Assembly: GCF_020400825.1 (NCBI RefSeq)
Contig: NZ_JAINVH010000001.1
Coordinates: 248,001-312,000, forward strand
DNA from: Streptomyces sp. HPF1205
GTDB taxonomy: Bacteria; Actinomycetota; Actinomycetes; Streptomycetales; Streptomycetaceae
Length of the DNA stretch: 64,000 bases
Reading direction: 5' to 3'
This document shows positions 1-8,344 of this stretch, one piece after another. Position numbers and translations under genes: made by a program. Within the stretch, counting starts at the first letter, position 1; every line of letters starts with the position of its first letter. A model generated the notes under the pieces. It made no database searches and was not told the origin of the DNA. It saw only the letters and a list, made by a program, of their open reading frames with translations.

Positions 1-1962
1 CTTCCACCACGTCGCCGACTCGATCAGCGAGAAGTCCCGCACCACCAGCCAGTCGAGCTTCGCCATGCCGAGCCGCTGCATCCTGGTGTTGGCCGAGCCG
101 ACCGCCGGGTTCTCGCCCATCAGGAAGTAGCCCTTGCAGACCCCGTCGAGCTGCGCGAGCACCGTCTCGTACGTGCTGTGCGAGCCGGTCAGCAGCGGCA
201 GGTGGGAGAAGCAGAAGTCGTTGCCCGGCGTGGCCGCGTCGCCGTAGTACGCCTTGAGCAGGCTGACGAAGTACGCGCGCGCGTCCCCCCAGAAGCCCTT
301 GTCGGTCCGGATGGCCTCGACGAAGCCGTCGAGGTTCTCGTCACGGTGGGCGTGCGGCACCGGCAGGTAGCCCGGCAGCAGGTTGAAGAGGGTCGGGATG
401 TCGCTGGAGCCCTGGATGCTGGCATGGCCGCGCAGCGCCTGGATGCCGCCGCCGGGACGGCCGATGTTGCCCAGCAGCAGTTGGAGGATCGAGGCGGTGC
501 GGATGTACTGCGCGCCCACCGTGTGCTGCGTCCAGCCGACCGCGTAGCAGAAGGCGCTGGTGCGGTCCGCGCCGCTGTTGCGCGTCAGCGCGTCGCAGAC
601 CTGGCGGAACAGGTCCGGCGGGACCCCGCACGTCCGCTCGACCACCTCCGGGGTGTACCGGGCGAAGTGCCGCTTGAGGATCTGGTACACGCAGCGCGGG
701 TGCTGGAGGGTCTCGTCCCGCGGCGGGCTCGGGTGCGCCGCGGCGCCGCCCGAGCCGTGCGACTCCGAGCCGCCCGCGTCCGAGATGGCGGACTCGCGCT
801 TCCTGCGGGCCGAACGGTCGCTCTCGCTCTCGCGGTTCTCGCCGCTCTCGGGGCTCTCGCCGCTCGCCCCGACCTGCCCGTTGTCCTTCGGTGTCTCTTC
901 CGGCGTGCGCCCGGTCTCCTCGCGCTCACCGGCCGCCGCGTTGACCTCCCCGCCCTCGTAGGCCCAGCTCGACGGGTCGTAGTGGCGCCCCTGCGCGTCG
1001 AGCCCGGAGAACACCCCGTCCAGGTCCTCGGTGTCCTCGAAGTCCTCGTCCACCAGGAAGGAAGCGTTGGTGTACCGCAGCACATACTCCCTGAAGTCCT
1101 TGCCTTCCGTCAGTACGTGATTGACGATCGCGCCCAGGAAGGCGATGTCGCTGCCGGCCCGGATCGGCACGTGGAGGTCCGCGAGCGCGCTGGTGCGGGT
1201 GAAGCGGGGATCGACGTGGATGACCGTGGCGCCCCGCGCCTTGGCCTCCATCACCCACTGGAAGCCGACCGGGTGCGCCTCGGCGTAATTGGAGCCCTGG
1301 ATGACGATGCAGTCCGAGTTCTGCAGGTCCTGCATGAACGTGGTGGCGCCGCCCCGGCCGAACGAGGTGCCCAGACCCGCCACCGTCGCGCTGTGGCACA
1401 CCCGCGCCTGGTTCTCCACCTGGATGACGCCCAGCCCGGTGAACAGCTTCTTGATGAGGTAGTTCTCCTCGTTGTCCAGCGTCGCCCCGCCCAGGCTCGC
1501 GATCCCGAGGGTGCGGTTGACGCGGACCCCGTCCACTTGGTCCTGCCAGGTGTTCCGGCGGGTGGCGACCACCCGATCGGCGATCATGTCCATCGCCGTC
1601 TCCAGGTCCAGCGGCTCCCAGTCCTGCGCGTACGGCCTGCGGTAGAGCACCTTCTTGCGCCTGGCGTCCCCGGTGGTGAGCTGCAGGGTCGCCGACCCCT
1701 TCGGGCACAGCCGGCCCCGGCTGATGGGCGAGTCAGGGTCGCCCTCGATCTGCACCACCCGCTCGTCCTTGACGTACACCTGCTGCCCGCAGCCGACCGC
1801 GCAGTACGGACAGACGGACTTCACCACCCGGTCGGCGGTCGCCGTGCGCGGCGTGAGCTCCCGGGTCCGCCGCGACATCGCCGCCGCGCCCCTGCCGAGG
1901 CGGTCACGCCCGGTGAGCTGGCGGAGAACGGGCCATCCTCGGATCGGTTCGGGCAGGTCCAT
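1..1962 (-). CDS. Formate dehydrogenase alpha subunit (molybdopterin oxidoreductase), C-terminus beyond window edge
   Basis: Only the first 654 codons are present. The protein belongs to the FdnG/FdoG-like molybdopterin family that oxidises formate to CO2 through a bis-MGD cofactor and a [4Fe-4S] cluster. Cluster cysteines are visible at about C51, C54, C58 and C86 (CPYCAVGC and RLCPKG). At the position that is selenocysteine in E. coli FdnG the motif reads ENQARVCHSAT, so Cys189 is the Mo ligand and no Sec decoding is needed. Around residues 325-415 there is a long Ser/Arg/Glu-rich disordered insert, encoded by short GCTCTCG-like repeats. No twin-arginine signal is seen at the N-terminus, suggesting a cytoplasmic enzyme. 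The start ATG is preceded by a GAGG-containing stretch; M29 is an alternative. Beta and gamma subunits are not in view. Confidence 0.9.
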   Translation of the reverse strand, partial: MDLPEPIRGWPVLRQLTGRDRLGRGAAAMSRRTRELTPRTATADRVVKSVCPYCAVGCGQQVYVKDERVVQIEGDPDSPISRGRLCPKGSATLQLTTGDARRKKVLYRRPYAQDWEPLDLETAMDMIADRVVATRRNTWQDQVDGVRVNRTLGIASLGGATLDNEENYLIKKLFTGLGVIQVENQARVCHSATVAGLGTSFGRGGATTFMQDLQNSDCIVIQGSNYAEAHPVGFQWVMEAKARGATVIHVDPRFTRTSALADLHVPIRAGSDIAFLGAIVNHVLTEGKDFREYVLRYTNASFLVDEDFEDTEDLDGVFSGLDAQGRHYDPSSWAYEGGEVNAAAGEREETGRTPEETPKDNGQVGASGESPESGENRESESDRSARRKRESAISDAGGSESHGSGGAAAHPSPPRDETLQHPRCVYQILKRHFARYTPEVVERTCGVPPDLFRQVCDALTRNSGADRTSAFCYAVGWTQHTVGAQYIRTASILQLLLGNIGRPGGGIQALRGHASIQGSSDIPTLFNLLPGYLPVPHAHRDENLDGFVEAIRTDKGFWGDARAYFVSLLKAYYGDAATPGNDFCFSHLPLLTGSHSTYETVLAQLDGVCKGYFLMGENPAVGSANTRMQRLGMAKLDWLVVRDFSLIESATWWK

Positions 1963-2391
1963 CTCTCGGTCCTCGTCTCGTCCGGCTGCCGCGCGGCATC
2001 GTCACAGCCCCGACGGCGAAGGTCGGCTGCCCCGGCTCGGCGCGGGAAAACCCGGGACCCGCGCCCCGCCGTCCCGTACGCGCGGACGGGACCCGCCACG
2101 GTCCGGCGTCCACCGTATGCGTACTGTTACGGAGGCGCCCGCCGGCAAGGGCCGGATGGGTGCGGTCCGGCGGGAGCGGGGGCGGGGGTGGCGGCTGCGT
2201 ACGTCGCGGCGGGGGTGCGGGTCCGCGGGGGCGGATGGCCGGGTGCGGGTGTGTCCCGGCGTGGGTGAGGTGCGGGTCCGCGGGGGCGGCAGGTGCGGGT
2301 GGGGCCGGTGTGAACACGGGCGGCGGGGTAGGCGGGGGATGGGAAGCCGGGCCGTGCGTGGTTCCGGCGCAGACGTTCCCAGGAGGACCCC
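1963..2391. other. Gene-free divergent interval with G-rich repeats
   Basis: About 430 bases between the divergently read formate dehydrogenase and short-chain dehydrogenase genes. No convincing coding region is seen. The right half is extremely G-rich on the + strand, with many runs of 3-5 G, and could form G-quadruplex structures. It carries a 21-base perfect direct repeat listed separately. The promoters of both flanking genes must lie here but no clear -10/-35 pair can be assigned. Confidence 0.5.
2214..2289. repeat. 21-bp perfect direct repeat, two copies
   Basis: The same 21 bases, beginning GGTGCGGGTCC, occur at 2214-2234 and 2269-2289, offset 55 bases, inside the G-rich interval upstream of the short-chain dehydrogenase. 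Origin and role are unknown; replication slippage in G-rich DNA or a paired regulator site are both possible. Confidence 0.6.
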
Positions 2392-3420
2392 ATGGCAGCG
2401 CTTCAGCTCCACCCCGAATCCCTGAGCGGTCTGTCCGCGGTGGTCACCGGCGGTTCCCGCGGACTCGGGCTGCTGATCGCCGAGCAGCTCACCCGGCGGG
2501 GCTGCGCGGTCACCATCGCCGCCCGCGACGCCGAGGAATTGTCCGCGGCGGAGGACTTCCTGAAGCTGCGCCCCGGCGCCCGGGTCCGCGCCGCCGTGTG
2601 CGACGTGACCGACCAGGACGCGGTACGCGACCTCTTCCGTACCGCCGACGAGGAGTGGGGCGGCGTCGACGTGGTGGTCGCCAACGCCGGGGTCATCCAG
2701 GTGGCGCCGCTGGACTCGGTCGGGGTCGCGGAGTTCCGTGACGCGATGGAGACCATCTTCATGGGCACCCTGAACACCTCGCTGGAGGCCATGCCCTACC
2801 TGCGGCGCAGCCGGGCCGGCGGTCGGCTCGCGCTGATCGGGTCCCTCGGCGGGCTGGTCGCGGTGCCGCACTTGCTGCCGTACTCCTGCGCGAAGTCCGC
2901 GGTGGGCACCCTCGCCGAGGGGCTGCACGCGGAGGCGGGCCCGCACGGGGTGAGCGTCACGGCCGTGCATCCGGGGCTGATGCGCACCGGCTCGCACGTG
3001 GCCGCGGAGATCGGCGGCGAGCAGGCGGAGGAGTTCGCCTGGTTCTCCGGGCTGGCCGGCACTCCCCTGGTGTCGATGGACGCCCGGCGCGCAGCCGACC
3101 GCATCGTCACCGCGCTGCAGCGGCGCAGGACCCGGGTGGTGCTCACGCCGGCCGCCAAGGCGGCCGACATCAGCCACGGGGTGGCGCCCGCGACGACCAC
3201 CAAGCTCACCGCGATGGCGGGTCGGGCGTTGCCCGCCGCGCCCGAGGGACACGAGACCCCGCACACCGACGAGGGCGGCGAGTCCGCCGAACTGCGCAAG
3301 GGAGGCGAGGTGGAGCCCCCCGCCCGCGTCGTGGTCCGCAAACTCCGTGACTGGGGCAGCACCCTCAACGATCGCGCGGCCCAGGCGTACAACCAGCTCA
3401 GCCACCGCCGCTCGGCCTGA
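2392..3420 (+). CDS. SDR-family NAD(P)-dependent oxidoreductase
   Basis: A 342-residue classical short-chain dehydrogenase. The Rossmann glycine motif TGGSRGLG is at residues 19-26, NAG at 98-100, the catalytic Ser at about 151 and the YSCAK motif with Tyr164 and Lys168. The last ~90 residues extend beyond the usual ~250-residue SDR core and are charged and probably flexible, as in several actinobacterial SDRs of unknown substrate. The start is well fixed by AGGAGGA a few bases upstream of ATG. The substrate cannot be told from sequence. It is a single-gene unit pointing away from formate dehydrogenase. Confidence 0.88.
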   Translation: MAALQLHPESLSGLSAVVTGGSRGLGLLIAEQLTRRGCAVTIAARDAEELSAAEDFLKLRPGARVRAAVCDVTDQDAVRDLFRTADEEWGGVDVVVANAGVIQVAPLDSVGVAEFRDAMETIFMGTLNTSLEAMPYLRRSRAGGRLALIGSLGGLVAVPHLLPYSCAKSAVGTLAEGLHAEAGPHGVSVTAVHPGLMRTGSHVAAEIGGEQAEEFAWFSGLAGTPLVSMDARRAADRIVTALQRRRTRVVLTPAAKAADISHGVAPATTTKLTAMAGRALPAAPEGHETPHTDEGGESAELRKGGEVEPPARVVVRKLRDWGSTLNDRAAQAYNQLSHRRSA

Positions 3421-3624
3421 CGGGGTGCACGGCGTGCGGACCGACATGCACGCGATGCACGCGAGGGCGGAAGCCGGCCGGCGGGCCGGGCGGTACGCCG
3501 AGGCCTACGCGGTGGCGGAGACGTACGCGGTGGCCTGGCGGCTCTCGGGAGCGTGGGCGCGTGCACGGGCACGGGCGCTGGCGCGTGCGCGGTCCGGGGC
3601 GCGGGTGGCGGCGGAGGCGCGGAC

Positions 3625-4326
3625 ATGAGCGGGGGCGCGGACGTGAGCGGCGGCGCGCGGCGAGACGGCGAACGGCCGCCCGGCTCGGGGTACGACGCCA
3701 CGCCGTACCTCCCGGAGCACGGCGGGCTGGCCGCCTACCGCGAGGCCGCCGCCGACTGCCGGGGATGCCCTCTGTTCGAACCGGCCACGCAGACGGTCTT
3801 CGGTGAAGGCCGCGACGACGCCCGCATCGCCCTGGTCGGCGAGGAACCGGGGGACCAGGAGGACCGGCGCGGCGAGCCCTTCGTCGGCCCGGCCGGCCGG
3901 ATGCTGCGCAAGGCCATCGAGGACGCCGGACTCGGCGACGAGCCCGCCTACATCACGAACGCGGTCAAGCACTTCAAGTTCGAGCCCGCCGAGCGGGGCA
4001 AGCGGCGCATCCACAAGTCGCCCTCCCTGCGCGAGGTGTCCGCCTGCCGGCCCTGGCTCGACGCCGAACTGCGCCTCCTCTCGCCGGAGTTGGTCGTCGC
4101 CCTCGGGGCCACCGCCGCCAGGGCGCTGCTCGGCTCGTCCTTCCGGGTCACCAAGGAGCGCGGCACCCCGCTGCCGCTCGCACTGCCTCCGGACGGTGAG
4201 CGGCAGGCCACGGTCGTGGCGACCCTCCACCCCTCCGCGATCCTGCGCTCCGACGACCGAGAGCGCGCGTACGAGGGGCTCGTCGCCGATCTGCGGGCCG
4301 CCGCCCGGGCGCTGGCGGGCGGCTGA
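3625..4326 (+). CDS. udgX: UdgX-type uracil-DNA glycosylase/cross-linking protein
   Basis: A 233-residue uracil-DNA glycosylase superfamily protein. The GEEPGDQED motif (residues 73-80 region) and the loop KRRIH (126-130) are the hallmarks of UdgX, whose loop histidine forms a covalent bond with the sugar after uracil excision, so the protein becomes stuck to uracil-containing DNA (established for Mycobacterium smegmatis UdgX). His130 is the candidate nucleophile. Cys45, Cys48 and Cys141 are likely iron-sulfur ligands, and TLHPS (200-204) is the second active-site motif. The ATG at 3625 is chosen because GGAGG lies just upstream; an earlier in-frame ATG at 3553 would add a Gly/Ala-rich tail without family support. 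The neighbours are unrelated. Confidence 0.88.
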   Translation: MSGGADVSGGARRDGERPPGSGYDATPYLPEHGGLAAYREAAADCRGCPLFEPATQTVFGEGRDDARIALVGEEPGDQEDRRGEPFVGPAGRMLRKAIEDAGLGDEPAYITNAVKHFKFEPAERGKRRIHKSPSLREVSACRPWLDAELRLLSPELVVALGATAARALLGSSFRVTKERGTPLPLALPPDGERQATVVATLHPSAILRSDDRERAYEGLVADLRAAARALAGG

Positions 4327-4453
4327 ACGGGGCCGGGCGGCGGATTGCGTGGGCCGGGCCGGCTCGGCCGGCCCGGGCGCCGGGCCGGCCGGGGCGGGGG
4401 AGGGAAGGGGGGCCGGGCGGCGGATCGTGGCGGGCGGCGCGGCCCGCAGGACT

Positions 4454-4493
4454 TTGACATCTCTTTACAACCCGGTCCAGGGCCGGGTCGTCT
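4454..4493 (+). promoter_or_regulatory. Candidate promoter (ECF-type) upstream of the DUF4232/sortase cluster
   Basis: An AACC element at 4469-4472 and CGTCT at 4489-4493 are separated by 16 bases, resembling the AAC...CGTC layout of promoters read by ECF sigma factors, and an ECF sigma gene is encoded 1.8 kb downstream in the same cluster. A TTGACA hexamer at 4454-4459 also lies here but has no good -10 partner at 17-18 bases. The spacer contains the inverted repeat CCCGG/CCGGG. Assignment to that sigma factor is inference. Confidence 0.35.
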
Positions 4494-4570
4494 CTCCCCG
4501 CGATTCCCGGAACGGCCCCGCCGGCTTCCTGCCGAGCGCCGAGGCCGCTGGGGGGAAAGAGGGACTGGAC

Positions 4571-5365
4571 ATGCTCAAGCGCTCACTGACCAAGCGCTCA
4601 CTCGCCGTCGGCACCGCCGCCTCGGCGGCGGCGTTCGCCGTCGCCGCACTGGGAGCCGTACCCGCCATGGCGGCTCCTGGCGCGGCCCCGGCCCGCGCCA
4701 CGACCCCGATGTGCCTGACCTCGCAGCTCTCCGCCCGTCTCGGCGGCGGCGACGCGGGGGCGGGCAACCTGTACCGCTACCTCGTGATCACCAACCACAG
4801 CCGCACCACCTGCCATGTCACCGGGTACCCCGGGCTGTCGCTGCTCGACGCGCACGGCAAGCAGATAGGCGCCCCCGCCGACCGCGACCCGAGGTCGTAC
4901 GCGCCGGTCGTACTGCGCCCCCGCGCTTCCGCCAGCGACACCATCCACACCGCGAACCAGATGGGCACCTGCCTGCCCGCCTCGACCTCGCTGCGGATCT
5001 ACCCGCCCGGCAACCGCTCCTCGCTGGTCTTCCCCGGCAAGGTGACCAACTGCGACCGGGTGTTCACCGTCACCCCGTTCACGGCGGGCACGGAGGGCAA
5101 CCCGTCGAACGCCCGTTCCGGCAGTGTCCCCACCCCCGAACCGACCCGCTCCGCGGCCTCGACCGCCAGGCCGGCGCCCGCACCCGGCCGGCAGGTCACC
5201 GCGGTGCCGTCCGGCGCGCCCGACACCGGCGTGGCGCCGGTCGCGTCCTCCGGATCGCACGGCACCGAGGTCGTGGGGGCCGCGGCCGCCGGCGGCGCGC
5301 TGGTCCTGGGCGGCCTGGGCCTCGCCGCCCGCCGGCGGGCCACCCGTGGCCAGGCCCGGGGCTGA
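4571..5365 (+). CDS. Secreted DUF4232 protein with sortase-like C-terminal anchor
   Basis: A 264-residue protein. Residues 1-34 are a Sec signal peptide (basic start, hydrophobic core, AMA cleavage region). A DUF4232 domain spans about 45-180, with cysteines at 48, 81, 134 and 161 that could form two disulfides. A Pro/Ala/Thr-rich wall-spanning linker follows, then APDTG (216-220), a hydrophobic segment at about 233-253 and the basic tail RRR, the order of a sortase sorting signal, although the first Leu of LPXTG is Ala here. The next gene is a sortase, which supports wall anchoring. The domain is a paralogue of the one at 6828-8108. Function of DUF4232 is unknown. The ATG is preceded by GGAAAGAGGGA. 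Confidence 0.82.
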   Translation: MLKRSLTKRSLAVGTAASAAAFAVAALGAVPAMAAPGAAPARATTPMCLTSQLSARLGGGDAGAGNLYRYLVITNHSRTTCHVTGYPGLSLLDAHGKQIGAPADRDPRSYAPVVLRPRASASDTIHTANQMGTCLPASTSLRIYPPGNRSSLVFPGKVTNCDRVFTVTPFTAGTEGNPSNARSGSVPTPEPTRSAASTARPAPAPGRQVTAVPSGAPDTGVAPVASSGSHGTEVVGAAAAGGALVLGGLGLAARRRATRGQARG

Positions 5366-5584
5366 GCGTTGGCTCGCTTGTCCTCAGCCCTGCCTTCCCG
5401 TCGCCGCGTGCTCGACCCCGCGGCGGCGGGTGGCGGCGCGTACGCCACCGCGCCCGGCACGGCCGCCGTCCCCGCCGGAACCGGCGGCCCCGAAGCGGGC
5501 CTTCCTCGGACCGGCCGTCTGCGGACCGGCCGTCTGCGGACCGTCCGCTCCGGGGCCGTCCGCGCCGCTGACGGGAGCGTCCGG

Positions 5585-6247
5585 GTGAGGCGTACCGGAA
5601 GCCGCCGTTTCCGTTACGCCCTGTGGCCGGCCCTCCTCGCGCTCGCCGTGCTCGTCGGCCTCACCGGCTGCGGGACGGGCAAGGCGGCCCGCACGCCGTC
5701 CGACCCGGGGCCGGGCACCGGCCGGAACACGACCGCGCCCGTCTCCTCACCCGTGAGCGGCCGTAGTTCCGACGCGGCGCCGCCCGCGCAACTCGCCCGC
5801 TCCGAGCCCGTACGGCTGCGCATCCCGGCGATCGGGGTCGACACCAGCGTGATGCGGCTCGGCCTGGCCGCGGACCACACGGTGGAGGTGCCGCCGATCG
5901 CCGCGCACTCCCCGGCCGGCTGGTACGAGGGCTCGCCCACCCCAGGCCGCACCGGGCCGGCGGTGATCCTCGGACATGTCACCGTCGGCCAGTACGGTGA
6001 CGGCGTCTTCCGCCACCTGTCCGCCATGCGGGCGGGCGACCGCATCCTGGTCGGGCTGCGGGACGGCGTCACCGCCTCCTTCACCGTCGACTCCGTGCAG
6101 ACCGTCGCCAAGTCCCGCTTCCCGACCGACGAGGTGTACGGGAACGTCGACCGGCCCGAGTTGCGTCTCATCACATGCGGCGGTCCCCGCGACGGCGGGA
6201 GCGGCTACCCGGACAACGTGATCGTCTACGCCTCGCTGGTCCGGTGA
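5585..6247 (+). CDS. Class F-like sortase with N-terminal lipobox
   Basis: About 220 residues. The C-terminal domain (about 80-220) has the sortase motifs ILGHVT (catalytic His) and LITCGG (catalytic Cys). The catalytic Arg expected near the last strand is not obvious: the sequence there reads YPDNVIVYA. With GTG at 5585 as start, the N-terminus is RRTGSRRF, a hydrophobic stretch and LTGC at 26-29, a good lipobox, so the enzyme may be a membrane-anchored lipoprotein rather than a signal-anchor protein. A GGGAG lies about 7 bases upstream of this GTG. The frame is open back to a TTG at 5369, but that adds a low-complexity tail. It sits between a putative sortase substrate and an ECF sigma factor. 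Confidence 0.8.
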   Translation: MRRTGSRRFRYALWPALLALAVLVGLTGCGTGKAARTPSDPGPGTGRNTTAPVSSPVSGRSSDAAPPAQLARSEPVRLRIPAIGVDTSVMRLGLAADHTVEVPPIAAHSPAGWYEGSPTPGRTGPAVILGHVTVGQYGDGVFRHLSAMRAGDRILVGLRDGVTASFTVDSVQTVAKSRFPTDEVYGNVDRPELRLITCGGPRDGGSGYPDNVIVYASLVR

Positions 6248-6259
6248 GGGAGCGCGCCG

Positions 6260-6844
6260 ATGAAGGAACCGCCGGGGTTCCCTCACCCGGGACACGCGGT
6301 CGCGACGATCACCCGGGCCGGCCCGGCGCCACGACGACGAGTGAGGAGCGCGGTCATCCGGTCTCAAGAGGCGGCGGCTTCCGAATTGTTCGCGGCCCTG
6401 TATCCACGGCTGGCGGGCTGGTGCCGCCGACTGGTGGACGACGACGGGACCGCGCACGAGATCGCCTCGGAGGCCTTCACCCGGCTGTGGGCGCGCTGGA
6501 CGAAGGTCGACGAGCCCCAGGGGTTCCTCTATGTGACCGCGGCCAACCTGGTCCGCGACCACTGGCGCAAACTGGAGCGCGAACGGCGGGCCCTGCGCCG
6601 CGTGACCACGGAGGAAGTCGTGAAGCAGCAGCCGGAGACGGCCGACCCGTCCGTCCGCATGCTCGTCCAGTCGCTGCCCGAACGCCTCCGCAACCCCGCG
6701 CTCCTCTACTACTACGCCGACCTGCCGGTGCGTGAGGTCGCCGCACTGCTGGGCCGCAACGAGGGAACCGTCAAGGCCGATCTGCACGCCGCTCGCGAAC
6801 TGCTCCGCGCGAAACTCGGGGGACACCATGACCGGATTGCCTGA
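6260..6844 (+). CDS. ECF-subfamily RNA polymerase sigma factor
   Basis: A 194-residue sigma factor with a region 2 (about 42-105, including LFAALYPRLAGWCRRL and FLYVTAANLVRDHW) and a region 4 helix-turn-helix (about 135-190, LPVREVAALLGRNEGTVKADLHAARELL). No region 3 and no extra C-terminal domain, so it is a minimal ECF factor. It starts 13 bases after the sortase, with GAGGGAG well placed before the ATG; a GTG at 6341 is a possible shorter start. It overlaps the next gene by 17 bases, implying coupled translation with the membrane DUF4232 protein, which is the best candidate for a partner or anti-sigma factor. Its target promoters are unknown. Confidence 0.88.
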   Translation: MKEPPGFPHPGHAVATITRAGPAPRRRVRSAVIRSQEAAASELFAALYPRLAGWCRRLVDDDGTAHEIASEAFTRLWARWTKVDEPQGFLYVTAANLVRDHWRKLERERRALRRVTTEEVVKQQPETADPSVRMLVQSLPERLRNPALLYYYADLPVREVAALLGRNEGTVKADLHAARELLRAKLGGHHDRIA

Positions 6845-8108
6845 CGACCCCCGGGACGACGCCCGCCCCCCGGGCGCGACGGGCGATTCCTCCGCGGGCG
6901 GTTCCTCCGTGGGCCGTTCGCCGGAGGGCGGTTCCGCGAGCGGTCCGTCGGCGGGCGGCCCTGCGAAGGGTTCGGCGCAGGGCGATGGCCGGGCACGCGG
7001 AGCCGGTCCGGAGTTCGGCGGGGACACCGGCTGGGGCTCCGGCGGGGACATCGGCCGGGGCTCCGGCGGGGAGACCGGCCGGGGTACGGGCGGGGACATC
7101 GGCCGGGGTACCGGCGGGCACTTCGGCCGGGGCACCGGCAGGGACGTCGGCGTGGATGTCGCGGGGGGTTCGGGTGGGGCTGTCGACCGTGCTCCGGGCC
7201 GCGCCTTCGGCCCCGACGCCGCCCGCGCCGCCACCCGCGGCCATGGTGGTGACCTCAGCCGGGACTTCGACGCCGGCGGTCCGGACGGCGACGAGCCGGA
7301 CCCGCTGGAGTGGCTGCTGCGGCCGCCCGGCGACTACCTTTCCCCGCCGCCCGGGTCCTTCGAGCGGATCCGCCGCAAGGCCGCGCGCCGCCGCCGCAAC
7401 CGCGCGGCCGCGGGCGGTGTGGTCGTGGCTGCCATGATCACGGGCTCCGTCTACCTGGCCGGCGCCCTGTCCCCGCACGACTCGGGTGACGTGGTCGGCC
7501 CCCCCGCCACCAGCTCCCAGGTCACCCACGTGCCGACCCCGCCGGAACCGACCGGCCGCGCCCCGCGGCCCAGTACGAGTCCGCCACCCACCACCCGCGA
7601 CGGCAGGCCGAGGCCGGTCACCTCCGCCACCACCCCCACCGCTCTGCCCAGCGGCACCTCCGGCGGCCGGGTGGTACCGCCGACCCCCACCGCCGCCACC
7701 CGGATGTGCACAACCGCCCAGCTCTCAGCGGAACTCGGCGGCGGTAACGCGGGCGCCGGCAACCTCTACCGCTACCTCGTGCTCACCAACCGCAGCGCCA
7801 CCAGCTGCCACATCGCCGGCTACCCGGGCCTGTCCCTGCTCGACGCCGACGGCAACGAGATCGGCGCGCCCGCCACCCGCGACCGGCGCCCGTACCAGCC
7901 GGTGATCCTCGCGCCCGGCGATTCCGCGAGCGACACGATCCACACCGCCGACCAGCAGGGGACCTGCCTGCCCACCTCCGTCTCGCTGCGGATCTATCCG
8001 CCCGGCAACCGCGCCTCCCTGGTCATCGCGGGCCGCGTCACCGACTGCGACAACCTCCTGACCGTCACGCCGTTCACCGCCGGCCGCACCGGCAACCCCG
8101 CCAACTGA
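6828..8108 (+). CDS. Single-pass membrane DUF4232 protein, candidate sigma-factor partner
   Basis: A 426-residue protein with three parts. Residues 1-155 are Gly/Ser/Asp-rich, with tandem GGDIGRGSG-like nonapeptide repeats at about 64-105. A short conserved-looking segment follows (DEPDPLEWLLRPPGDY and SFERIRRKAARRRRNR, 155-192), then one membrane helix (about 194-214), a Pro/Thr linker and a C-terminal DUF4232 domain (290-426) with Cys294, 327, 380 and 407. Topology predicts a cytoplasmic N-terminus and an external sensor-like domain, the layout of transmembrane anti-sigma factors, although no known anti-sigma fold is recognised. The ATG has GGGGGA upstream and overlaps the sigma gene. The external domain closely resembles that of the secreted protein at 4571-5365. 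Confidence 0.82.
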   Translation: MTGLPDDPRDDARPPGATGDSSAGGSSVGRSPEGGSASGPSAGGPAKGSAQGDGRARGAGPEFGGDTGWGSGGDIGRGSGGETGRGTGGDIGRGTGGHFGRGTGRDVGVDVAGGSGGAVDRAPGRAFGPDAARAATRGHGGDLSRDFDAGGPDGDEPDPLEWLLRPPGDYLSPPPGSFERIRRKAARRRRNRAAAGGVVVAAMITGSVYLAGALSPHDSGDVVGPPATSSQVTHVPTPPEPTGRAPRPSTSPPPTTRDGRPRPVTSATTPTALPSGTSGGRVVPPTPTAATRMCTTAQLSAELGGGNAGAGNLYRYLVLTNRSATSCHIAGYPGLSLLDADGNEIGAPATRDRRPYQPVILAPGDSASDTIHTADQQGTCLPTSVSLRIYPPGNRASLVIAGRVTDCDNLLTVTPFTAGRTGNPAN

Positions 8109-8344
8109 CCGCCGACCGCGCCGGCGCCGCCTCCGCGCGGCACCCATCCCGCCCTGCGAAGCGATCGACGAGGCACTCCGCATCCGAGTCGGTACCGTGG
8201 TCCGTGTGACCGCCACCGCTCCGGCACGTGCTCTGCGGCGGCCCGCCCGCCGTATCCCCGGGCCGCGCGTACCGGCGGATCCGGGCCGTGCCTCCTCTCC
8301 GGCGGCGGTGGGCCGCCGGAGAGGGAACAGGGAAGGAACCCCCG

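Noticed and set aside
1-1962. Selenocysteine (in-frame TGA) in formate dehydrogenase
   Set aside because: The codon at the Sec position is TGC (Cys189) and the frame is open from the start to the window edge.
3553-3624. Upstream ATG as the start of UdgX
   Set aside because: The added residues are Gly/Ala/Cys low-complexity and there is no ribosome site; the ATG at 3625 has GGAGG in place.
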